A DNA stretch of 14,192 bases from Candidatus Aminicenantota bacterium. GTDB lineage: Bacteria; Acidobacteriota; Aminicenantia; UBA2199. The notes beneath the pieces were generated by a model. It made no database searches and was not told where the DNA came from. It saw only the letters and a list, made by a program, of their open reading frames with translations. Position 1 is the first letter of the stretch, and each line of letters starts with the position of its first letter. Location: contig JAOZTV010000042.1 of NCBI GenBank assembly GCA_029939015.1, forward strand, positions 1 to 14,192, given 5' to 3'. Of this stretch, positions 7,583 through 13,982 are shown in pieces. Both the position numbers and the translations under genes were made by a program.

Positions 7583-7633
7583 CTAAATAACCTCAACACA
7601 AGAATACTACTACATTTAAATATTTAATTCAAA

Positions 7634-8059
7634 TTATTTTTCCAAAATCATTTTATAATGAACAATTCCTACTTCTTCAAATTTTTCTCCATCTATTATA
7701 AAACCAAACTTTTCATATAATCCTGTTACCTGCTCCTGTGCATAAAGATAAATATGTTTATCCTTTTTTGCAACATCTTTAAGCATTGTTTCTATTAGTA
7801 TATTAGCTAAACCATTCCCCCTAAACTCATTGAGGACTGCAAATCTTTCAAGCTTAATACCTTCATTTGTTTCCCTCCACCTTGATGTTGCAGCAGGTTT
7901 TTCATTATAATATATTAAAAAATGAGTAGATGTTCTCTCAAACTCATCAAATTCATCTTTTACAGGACAGTTTTGTCCAATAATAAATACCTCAGTTCTG
8001 ATTTTTTTTACCTGTTTATATAGTTTTTGGTTATCAAAATTAAATTTTAAAACATCCAT
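7634..8059 (-). CDS. GNAT family N-acetyltransferase (ElaA/YjcF-like)
   Basis: A 141-residue single-domain GNAT protein that would transfer an acyl group from acyl-CoA to an amine. The N-terminal EVFIIGQNCPVKDEFDEFE (23-41) resembles the VF-x-EQ-x-CPY-x-E-x-D signature of the ElaA/YjcF group. The acetyl-CoA-binding motif A is LERFAVLNEFRGNGLANILI (70-89), with the R-G-N-G-L pyrophosphate loop. The family's LYEKFGF (114-120) and a final HYKM (134-137) complete the fold. The substrate cannot be told from sequence. It starts two bases after the glf stop, and its Shine-Dalgarno-like GAGAG lies in the last glf codons, so its translation is probably coupled. This placement is suggestive, not proof, of a role in sugar or envelope modification. 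Confidence 0.88.
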   Translation of the reverse strand: MDVLKFNFDNQKLYKQVKKIRTEVFIIGQNCPVKDEFDEFERTSTHFLIYYNEKPAATSRWRETNEGIKLERFAVLNEFRGNGLANILIETMLKDVAKKDKHIYLYAQEQVTGLYEKFGFIIDGEKFEEVGIVHYKMILEK

Positions 8060-8061
8060 AC

Positions 8062-9150
8062 TTAACTCTCTAATTTATGAAAAAGATTAAGTGCATTTTC
8101 TACAGCCTTATCCATATTAATATATTTATATTCTGCCAATCTTCCTGTAAAAAATACATTATCTAAATTATCAGCCAATCGTTTATATTTTAAATAAAGA
8201 TTTCTATTTTCTTGTCTGGGTATTGGATAAAAAGGGTCGCCATCAGATTTTGGATATTCATAACAAATTATTGTTTGTTTGTTTTTTTGAAAATAAAAAT
8301 GTTTGAATTCAGTAATTCTTGTATAATCATAATCATTCGGATAATTGATTACTGAATTTGATTGAAAAAATTCTTCATTCAATTCTTTAAATTCAAAATC
8401 AATACTTCGATAAGGTAACTTTCCATATTTAAAATCAAAAAAGGAATCAATTGGTCCAGTAAATATCATTTTTTTAAAGTTTATTTCTTTTATTATGTCT
8501 TTATAATCAGTATTTAACTTGACTGTAATATTTTTATTATCTAAAAGCTTTTCAAAAAGTTCTGTAAATCCATCTATTGGAATACCCTGATATTTATCTT
8601 CAAAATACCTTGTATCTCTATTAAACCTTACAGGAATTCTTTGTAAAACAGAGGCATCAAGTTCTTCTGGATATACCCCCCATTGTTTTTTTGTATAATT
8701 TTTAAAAAAATAATTATAAAGTTCTTTTCCAACCTGTGATAATACAACATCTCTTGAGTTTTCTATATTTTTGATATTGATTTTTTTACTATTCAAAAAT
8801 TCTTTCATATTTTCAGGAGTAAATTGTCTATCGTATAACTTTTCCATAGTTTCAATATTTATGGGTAAATAAACCTCTTTATTTCCAAGATTTACAAGAA
8901 CCCTGTGTTCATAATCATTCCATTTAGAATATCTTGATAAAAAATCCCATACAATTTTTGAACTTGTATGAAAAATATGAGGTCCATATTTTTGCACAAA
9001 TAACCCTTCTTTATTAATAAAATCATAAGAATTACCTCCTATATGATCTCTCTTATCAATAATCAAAACTGATTTACCTCTATTTGTAGCCATTCTTGCA
9101 TAAGTTGCACCTGAAAATCCTGCACCGACAATCAAATAATCATAAATCAT
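8062..9150 (-). CDS. glf: UDP-galactopyranose mutase
   Basis: Flavoenzyme that interconverts UDP-galactopyranose and UDP-galactofuranose, the donor for galactofuranose in surface glycans. At 362 residues it is the normal bacterial length. The FAD-binding Rossmann start is IVGAGFSGA (7-15), followed by the dinucleotide-end IIDKRDHIGGNSYD (30-43) and GPHIFHT (56-62). Substrate-phosphate-binding arginines are likely Arg171 (LQRIPVR) and Arg278 (YTRITEFKH). The closing FAD motif TGRLAEYKYINMD lies at 335-347. The start codon shares a base with the upstream TPR gene's stop (TAATG), and AGGTGG (minus strand, 9162-9157) is a well-spaced Shine-Dalgarno sequence. No galactofuranosyltransferase or other glycan gene is nearby. 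Its position in an ABC-transporter operon is unusual, since glf normally sits in O-antigen, capsule or galactan clusters. Confidence 0.96.
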   Translation of the reverse strand: MIYDYLIVGAGFSGATYARMATNRGKSVLIIDKRDHIGGNSYDFINKEGLFVQKYGPHIFHTSSKIVWDFLSRYSKWNDYEHRVLVNLGNKEVYLPINIETMEKLYDRQFTPENMKEFLNSKKINIKNIENSRDVVLSQVGKELYNYFFKNYTKKQWGVYPEELDASVLQRIPVRFNRDTRYFEDKYQGIPIDGFTELFEKLLDNKNITVKLNTDYKDIIKEINFKKMIFTGPIDSFFDFKYGKLPYRSIDFEFKELNEEFFQSNSVINYPNDYDYTRITEFKHFYFQKNKQTIICYEYPKSDGDPFYPIPRQENRNLYLKYKRLADNLDNVFFTGRLAEYKYINMDKAVENALNLFHKLES

Positions 9151-9920
9151 TAAAAGCCACCTATTTGTATTTTTATGAACATATTTATTTTAGTCAAATT
9201 TTCTCTAATATATTTATCCCTAAGCCCTATTCTCTTTAATACTCTTTTGTATGAATCTAAGAAATTCCTTTTCAATCTTTTGTCCCTTGTAGTTTCATAG
9301 AATTTTTTTAATACCCTTAATGCCTCATGATATTTACCACTCTCTTCATAAAACTTTCCGGATAATGAGATAACATAGGGAGAAGGAGTATTGCCGTTGA
9401 CAACTGACTTATCAAATTTATATTGTTTTGATGCTATTTCATAATATTTAGCAGCCATTTCAGGTTCATCTAAGCTATAATAATAATTAAACCCTATCAT
9501 TTCAGGAAACTTCCAGTATTTTGGATGATAAAATGCCCCTCTTTTTAATATTTCTATTGAAGATTTAGAACTTGGATCTACAGTTTTTAATATATTATTT
9601 CCCATAATAAAAGCGTCTTTATTATTTGGATCCATTTCAACAGCTGTAAAAAATAATTTTTTTAAATGTTTATATTTAAAGATATTTCTTTGAAAATAGT
9701 GGTTTCCATAATAAGTTAATGCTTTGGCCAGAACAAGGTCAGCAATTAAACCATCAAAGCCTAATGATATAAATTTCAAATAAGGAACTTCCGGCATATA
9801 CAAGTCGCTCTCTTCTTTTAATTCAATTTTTTTTTCAATAGACAGATAATACTGAGAAACAAGCATAATTGATAGTAAAATTATAATAATAATAAAAGTT
9901 TTAAAAAATATGAGTTTCAT
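9150..9920 (-). CDS. Membrane-anchored TPR-like protein of an ABC transporter operon
   Basis: A 256-residue protein with one N-terminal hydrophobic segment (about 8-27) and a soluble, helical remainder that would face the periplasm. There is no lipobox and no clean signal-peptidase site, so it is probably an anchor. Helical pairs with TPR spacing can be read at about 84-112 (FFTAVEMDPNNKDAFIMGNN), 121-149, 151-171 and 185-210 (GKYHEALRVLKKFYE). None is a textbook TPR. A conserved-looking segment, YLKFISLGFDGLIADLVLAK (47-66), precedes them. It overlaps the permease by four bases (ATGA) and glf by one, and has an AGGGA ribosome site. The tight linkage implies that it works with the ABC pair, perhaps as a periplasmic scaffold or substrate-recognition partner. 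That function is inferred from position only. Confidence 0.75.
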   Translation of the reverse strand: MKLIFFKTFIIIIILLSIMLVSQYYLSIEKKIELKEESDLYMPEVPYLKFISLGFDGLIADLVLAKALTYYGNHYFQRNIFKYKHLKKLFFTAVEMDPNNKDAFIMGNNILKTVDPSSKSSIEILKRGAFYHPKYWKFPEMIGFNYYYSLDEPEMAAKYYEIASKQYKFDKSVVNGNTPSPYVISLSGKFYEESGKYHEALRVLKKFYETTRDKRLKRNFLDSYKRVLKRIGLRDKYIRENLTKINMFIKIQIGGF

Positions 9921-10684
9921 AATTCCCTATTTCTAAAAATTAATACTGCTATAAAAAAAACTAAAATTGAATAAGAAACAGCATAAAGAGTTGACTGTAG
10001 ATAATAGGAAAATGAAATATCAAGTTTATATATAATTGAAGTTTTTTTATTTAGGAATTCAAGATTTGGTAAAATCGGATAGATAAACTTAATGAAATAT
10101 TTTAGAATAAGATTTGAAGACTTATCAACAATTACAGCTGCTTTTTCAATTGAGTGACCTATTATATATACAAGAAGAGTTAAAAACATAGATAATTGCG
10201 GAGAAGTACTTACTGAGAATAAAAAGGCAAAAGAAACGATAATAATCATTTCTAAAAATGTAAAATATCCTGCTGTAAGAAGACCTTTAATCCATATCTC
10301 GCCCTGTAAAAAAGATAATGTCCCTATCACAAAAATCAACAGTAAAATACCAATGATTAAAGAAAGAATTATTGAAATATATCCGCCTTTAAGATAGTCA
10401 GACCTGCTAACAGGTTTTGCAAATAAAAAATATAATGTTTTTTGACTTATATCACGTGTTATCAGATTTATACCTAAAAATAAAACAATAAATAATGAAA
10501 AGAGATTAAGTATTGACAAGCCAAGATCCTTTGTAGCTTTAATTTTTTCACCCACAACCATCTCATTTAAAATAATTGTTGACAATACAAGTATTGAAGC
10601 ACCAATAAATACTGAAATATAAATTTTATCTCTGACAAGTTCTCTATATAATAATCTTGCAATTAAACCTGTCTTAGTCTTCAT
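9917..10684 (-). CDS. ABC-2 type transporter permease subunit
   Basis: A 255-residue integral membrane protein with about six hydrophobic segments (near 22-40, 57-76, 103-122, 138-158, 165-182 and 229-250). The ABC-2 cytoplasmic loop signature TRDISQKTLYFLFAKPVSR (76-94) precedes segment three, as in NosY/GldF-like permeases. It would form a homodimeric export or assembly channel energised by the upstream ATPase. GGAG (minus strand, 10695-10692) is seven bases before the ATG. The start overlaps the ATPase gene by 11 bases and the end overlaps the TPR gene by four bases. The transported substrate is not evident. Confidence 0.88.
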   Translation of the reverse strand: MKTKTGLIARLLYRELVRDKIYISVFIGASILVLSTIILNEMVVGEKIKATKDLGLSILNLFSLFIVLFLGINLITRDISQKTLYFLFAKPVSRSDYLKGGYISIILSLIIGILLLIFVIGTLSFLQGEIWIKGLLTAGYFTFLEMIIIVSFAFLFSVSTSPQLSMFLTLLVYIIGHSIEKAAVIVDKSSNLILKYFIKFIYPILPNLEFLNKKTSIIYKLDISFSYYLQSTLYAVSYSILVFFIAVLIFRNREL

Positions 10685-11507
10685 AATATTTCTCCAACTC
10701 TCCCGAGAGATCTGATTTTATATTAACAATCATCTTATTCTCTTTTTTAATATTTTCCATAAAACCCCAGAATTCATTTTTACCATTAATTAAATGAGAT
10801 TCTCTAACACTTCCATTCATAACTTCAATTCTATAAGAATTTTTTTTTCTTAGATCAAAAATATCTCTATTTAAAATTATTTCCCCATTTTTTATTAATA
10901 TAACATCATCGCATAGAGATTCTATGTCATCTAAATTATGTGTAGAAAATAAAATTGTTTTGCCTTCCTTTTTTTTTCTTAATATCATATCTTTTACCAA
11001 CTTTCTGCCAATAGGATCTAAACCTGACATTGGTTCATCTAATATTATAATTTTGGGAGAATGAATAATTGCCTGCGCTATTCCAAGTCGTTGAATCATT
11101 CCCTTTGAAAAACTCCTTACCTTTTCATTTTTATTATCATAGAGAGCAACAAATTTTAAAGTATCTTCAACAATTCTATTAACATTATTATTATCTATAA
11201 GGTTTAATGAAAATTCTAATAATTCATAAGCTGTAATATTTTTAAAAAAAATAGGGTTTTCAGGCAAGAATCCAATATGTTTTTTTATTTTTTCAATATT
11301 TGTAGTCCCCAAAATATTTATTGAACCAGAATCAGCGTCTATTATACCAGTTAATATCTTCAGCAAAGTAGTCTTACCTGCACCATTTGGCCCTAATATA
11401 CCAAGAATACTCCCTTCTTTTACAGAAAAGCTTACATCATTAAGTGCATTTATATATTTAAAACTCTTTTTATATCTTTTTATTATACTCTCAACCTTAA
11501 TAACCAT
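10674..11507 (-). CDS. ABC transporter ATP-binding protein (ABC-2 partner)
   Basis: A 277-residue ATPase that powers the adjoining ABC-2 permease. From the ATG at 11507, Walker A is GPNGAGKT (39-46), the Q-loop region reads LPENP (81-85, Glu in place of Gln as in many NosF/GldA-type ATPases), the ABC signature is SFSKGMIQR (132-140), Walker B is IIILDEP (153-159), the D-loop is SGLDP (161-165), and His190 is the switch histidine in STHNLDD. A TTG at 11522 would add five residues. I prefer the ATG because VIKVESIIKRY directly after it matches the usual start of the family. It heads a six-gene minus-strand run. It has no Shine-Dalgarno sequence and is preceded at five bases by a candidate extended -10. 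The last 60 residues (about 215-277) are an accessory tail of unknown role. Confidence 0.92.
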   Translation of the reverse strand: MVIKVESIIKRYKKSFKYINALNDVSFSVKEGSILGILGPNGAGKTTLLKILTGIIDADSGSINILGTTNIEKIKKHIGFLPENPIFFKNITAYELLEFSLNLIDNNNVNRIVEDTLKFVALYDNKNEKVRSFSKGMIQRLGIAQAIIHSPKIIILDEPMSGLDPIGRKLVKDMILRKKKEGKTILFSTHNLDDIESLCDDVILIKNGEIILNRDIFDLRKKNSYRIEVMNGSVRESHLINGKNEFWGFMENIKKENKMIVNIKSDLSGELEKYYED

Positions 11508-11512
11508 TTTCA

Positions 11513-11541
11513 AGTTTATCAATTTTTTAAAAATTTTGCAA
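11513..11541 (-). promoter_or_regulatory. Candidate promoter of the ABC-TPR-glf operon
   Basis: On the minus strand TTGCAA (11541-11536), 17 bases, then TAAACT (11518-11513) with extended TGa (11521-11519). Both hexamers match consensus at 4 of 6. The ATG at 11507 follows after five bases, and no ribosome site is visible. Confidence 0.35.
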
Positions 11542-11543
11542 CC

Positions 11544-11560
11544 TAAATTGAATCAATTTA
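11544..11560. promoter_or_regulatory. 17-bp palindrome in the divergent ABC / cheA-like intergenic region
   Basis: TAAATTGA (11544-11551), one central A, then TCAATTTA (11553-11560): perfect 8-bp arms. It lies three bases upstream of the proposed ABC -35 box and 36 bases upstream of the TTGACA of the cheA-like gene. This is a plausible operator position. Both arms are AT-rich, so chance is not excluded. Confidence 0.45.
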
Positions 11561-11595
11561 AATACAAAAAAAATTCAAAAATATCTAAAACACAC

Positions 11596-11622
11596 TTGAC
11601 AAAAAATTTAATAATATATAAT
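11596..11622 (+). promoter_or_regulatory. Candidate promoter of the cheA-like gene
   Basis: Consensus TTGACA (11596-11601) and consensus TATAAT (11617-11622), spaced by 15 bases. A TAATAT at 11619-11624 would give 17. The ATG at 11631 is only eight bases after the -10 and there is no Shine-Dalgarno sequence, so the start point would fall at or beside the ATG. Confidence 0.6.
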
Positions 11623-11630
11623 ATCAATAT

Positions 11631-13316
11631 ATGACATTAGATGAAGAAACAATAGACTTGATAAATGATTTTATAAGAGAAACAGAAACCTCTTTAGAAA
11701 GTATTGATGAATCAATTTTCAATCTTAGACAATACGTCTTTGCCATCCCTGATGATTTTGAATTTGATATGTTCATAACACATTTTCGAGGATTAAATGT
11801 ACCACTTTATCTTGAAAGTATTCAAAGTATCAACCGAGTTGTCCATACAATAAAAGGAATAAGTGCATTTATTGACTTAAACATTCTAAACGCTTATTGT
11901 CATACAGCTGAGGAATTAACCCTTGATCTGTCAAATGGTAAAGTATTTCTTAATAAAGATGCTTATGAAATAATTGAATTACTTCCAATAATACTTAATA
12001 GGTTTATTGAAAATATTAAAGAAGTTTATAATGACAAAGAGATAAATGTAAAAAAAGAAATAGAATCTATAAAAAATTGTAGAAAAAAATTAATACTTTT
12101 AATGGGAAAAGAGAAAATACACTTTGATGAACTCTCAGGGAAGGATATGGGAAGAGTTAGAGACTCAAGAAAGGCTTTGAAAGTTACAATAGATTTTGAC
12201 CAGTATAACAAATTAGTAAACCAGTTTCAGGCATTTTCACAAGATAGCTTATCACTTATAAATAATTCTGAGCTTGCAAGTCATATAACAAGTGAAATAA
12301 GTAACGGATTTACCGAACATCTCGATGGACTTATAATGTCAGCTCAAAGTAAAATTATATTATCAAGATATCCTAGAATTGTCACAGATTTAGGTTCATC
12401 TATGGATAAAGATATAAATTTTTTAGTCCCGAGAAACGATGCTATGGCAGCTCCTGATGTCTGGGATAAATGCCATAATGCTTTAGTACATATTGTTAGA
12501 AATGCCGTTGATCACGGTGTTGAATCTAAAGATGATAGAAAAAAAATTGGAAAAACACCTGATGGTACTATTGAAATGTCTATTTATGAAGATTTCAAAA
12601 ACATTTATATATCCATTAATGATGATGGAGCAGGCATTGATGCAGAAAAAGTTTCTGAAATTGCTCTATCGAAGGGTATTATTAGTAAAAATGAATTAGA
12701 TAATATGACAAAAACAGAAAAACAAAAACTGATTTTCAAACCAGGATTTTCTACAAAGGAGAATGCTACAGAGGTATCTGGACGTGGTGTTGGTATGGAT
12801 GCAGTTCATAAAGAAATTGAAATCAACTTAAATGGTAAAATAATTTTAGAATCATCAATTGGAGTAGGTACTTCAATTCTTTTAGAAATACCTAAAAATG
12901 AAACATTATCAGAGTGTATTGTTTTTGGTGATGATAAACATACTTATGCAATACCTGTAGTTGAAGGAATTGAATTTTTAGAATGTAATCCTAAATATGT
13001 GAATTCTGTTTTAAAAAAGTCTACAATCTATACAGAAGGCAATATGGAACTGCCAATTATAGATTTATTTAAACATATACATAAAGACGAATACAAAGAT
13101 AACAAAATTGATTTTTTACCAATTATTAAAATTGGCATTGGAAAAAATTCCTACGGAATAGTTGTTCCCCGTATAAAAGGGCACGAAAGAATTAATATTG
13201 ATAGAAGAAAAAACATTAAAAAGGCTGTATTGGATGAAGGTGTAGTTTTTGGATATGGACTGACAGACCCAATAACAATAATATTGGATCTTGATTATAT
13301 TTCCAATCTTTTTTAA
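11631..13316 (+). CDS. CheA-like histidine kinase (Hpt - HATPase - CheW domains)
   Basis: A 561-residue CheA-type kinase. The P1/Hpt domain (about 1-135) carries the phospho-histidine His72 in VVHTIKGISAF, with an extra segment of about 20 residues at 38-60 compared with ordinary CheA. A region corresponding to the P3 dimerisation helices (about 180-265) is present, but no P2 CheY-docking domain is recognisable. The catalytic domain has an N-box HIVRNAVDHGVE (287-298, Asn291), DDGAGID (331-337), FKPGFST (369-375) and GRGVGMDAV (384-392). The CheW-like P5 domain occupies about 424-561 and would bind a receptor or CheW. All catalytic residues look intact. No CheW, CheY, CheR/B or receptor gene is next to it. 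It therefore probably belongs to a non-flagellar or remotely encoded pathway, such as pilus motility, but that is inference. It is monocistronic by appearance: a new promoter follows at 13335. Confidence 0.9.
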   Translation: MTLDEETIDLINDFIRETETSLESIDESIFNLRQYVFAIPDDFEFDMFITHFRGLNVPLYLESIQSINRVVHTIKGISAFIDLNILNAYCHTAEELTLDLSNGKVFLNKDAYEIIELLPIILNRFIENIKEVYNDKEINVKKEIESIKNCRKKLILLMGKEKIHFDELSGKDMGRVRDSRKALKVTIDFDQYNKLVNQFQAFSQDSLSLINNSELASHITSEISNGFTEHLDGLIMSAQSKIILSRYPRIVTDLGSSMDKDINFLVPRNDAMAAPDVWDKCHNALVHIVRNAVDHGVESKDDRKKIGKTPDGTIEMSIYEDFKNIYISINDDGAGIDAEKVSEIALSKGIISKNELDNMTKTEKQKLIFKPGFSTKENATEVSGRGVGMDAVHKEIEINLNGKIILESSIGVGTSILLEIPKNETLSECIVFGDDKHTYAIPVVEGIEFLECNPKYVNSVLKKSTIYTEGNMELPIIDLFKHIHKDEYKDNKIDFLPIIKIGIGKNSYGIVVPRIKGHERINIDRRKNIKKAVLDEGVVFGYGLTDPITIILDLDYISNLF

Positions 13317-13334
13317 AAAAAATGATTAAAAGGG

Positions 13335-13362
13335 TTGACAAAAAACCTCATTTAATTATAAA
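13335..13362 (+). promoter_or_regulatory. Promoter of the acidic protein - ATP synthase operon
   Basis: Consensus TTGACA (13335-13340), 16 bases, TATAAA (13357-13362). The expected start near 13369 leaves a leader of about 25 bases. It contains AGGAG (13383-13387) seven bases before the ATG at 13395. This is the strongest promoter plus ribosome-site arrangement in the window, as expected for an ATP synthase operon. Confidence 0.7.
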
Positions 13363-13394
13363 TTATACCTTTAAATATAGTTAGGAGTATTAAG

Positions 13395-13754
13395 ATGGAA
13401 CAAATTGAAGTTATGTCATGGTTAACGTTGAATGCATTAAAAGAATCTGCAACAAAAACTTATGAGACTATCAGTGATTTAGACACTGATGACCATATGT
13501 CAGTTTTTTTAAAAATTGATGAAGATTATCTTGAAATATATTATAGTGAAGTTGAATCAAATTATATACGTAAGTATGATGATGAAGATGAATTTTATAA
13601 AATAATAGAAGAACGTAAGAATGAGTTAGGAGAAGATAAATTTGATACAATAGATTATTATAATGAGAATGAAGATAATTTTGGAGGCGAAGGTTCATCT
13701 GGAAATTTAGAGGGTTTTAGCATAAGAAGTGACGATTCAGAGGAAGATTATTAA
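13395..13754 (+). CDS. Very acidic protein of unknown function, first gene of the atp operon
   Basis: I do not recognise this 119-residue protein. It holds 36 Asp/Glu and 10 Lys/Arg (30 % acidic, net about -26), with no signal peptide, membrane segment, cysteine or histidine cluster. Residues 1-75 read as folded: an initial helix (EVMSWLTLNALKESATKTYE), then alternating hydrophobic strands (SVFLKI, YLEIYYSEV, YIRKYDD). Residues 80-119 are low-complexity, Gly/Ser/Asp/Glu-rich and probably disordered, ending SDDSEEDY. The AGGAG ribosome site and consensus promoter leave no doubt that it is expressed. It is six bases upstream of atpZ, so it is co-transcribed with ATP synthase genes. A role in ATP synthase assembly or regulation is only a guess from position. 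Confidence 0.85.
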   Translation: MEQIEVMSWLTLNALKESATKTYETISDLDTDDHMSVFLKIDEDYLEIYYSEVESNYIRKYDDEDEFYKIIEERKNELGEDKFDTIDYYNENEDNFGGEGSSGNLEGFSIRSDDSEEDY

Positions 13755-13760
13755 AGAATA

Positions 13761-13982
13761 ATGAGTCAAAGTATGGCACAAAAAAAAAGAATTGATTCGT
13801 CGGTCGGACTTATGTTCCCTGCATCAATTATTGTCGGCTTCGTAATTGGATATTTTCTTGATAAATATTTTGGAACAGAGCCTATATTATTAATAATTTT
13901 TGTATTATACGGAATAATAGCAGCCTTCGTAAATTTATTAAAATATGCAAAAACCGATAGTAAAAAAAATGAATCAAAGTAA
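13761..13982 (+). CDS. atpZ: AtpZ/AtpI-family small membrane protein of the F-type ATP synthase operon
   Basis: A 73-residue protein with two membrane segments (about 17-33 and 42-60), joined by the conserved GYFLDKYFGTEP loop (30-41). This pattern is that of the ATPase gene 1 (AtpZ) family, which heads atp operons in many bacteria and is linked to c-ring assembly and, in alkaliphilic Bacillus, to Ca/Mg movement together with AtpI. The C-terminus is basic (KYAKTDSKKNESK). Only a weak purine stretch precedes the ATG at 13761, and a second ATG at 13773 is possible. Translation may be coupled to the acidic gene, which ends six bases earlier. Its end overlaps atpI by 14 bases. atpB and atpE would be expected beyond the right edge. 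Confidence 0.88.
   Translation: MSQSMAQKKRIDSSVGLMFPASIIVGFVIGYFLDKYFGTEPILLIIFVLYGIIAAFVNLLKYAKTDSKKNESK

Noticed and set aside
11508..11522. TTG start for the ABC ATPase
   Set aside because: The ATG at 11507 directly precedes the conserved family start and fits the -10 spacing; the TTG would lie next to or upstream of the transcription start.
13317..13334. Terminator after the cheA-like gene
   Set aside because: The T-run and A-run at 13310-13324 are self-complementary but contain no G+C stem, so a terminator cannot be supported.
13471..13698. His/Leu/Tyr-rich frame opposite the acidic protein
   Set aside because: Composition is the mirror of Asp/Glu codons on the sense strand, which has a promoter and Shine-Dalgarno site.
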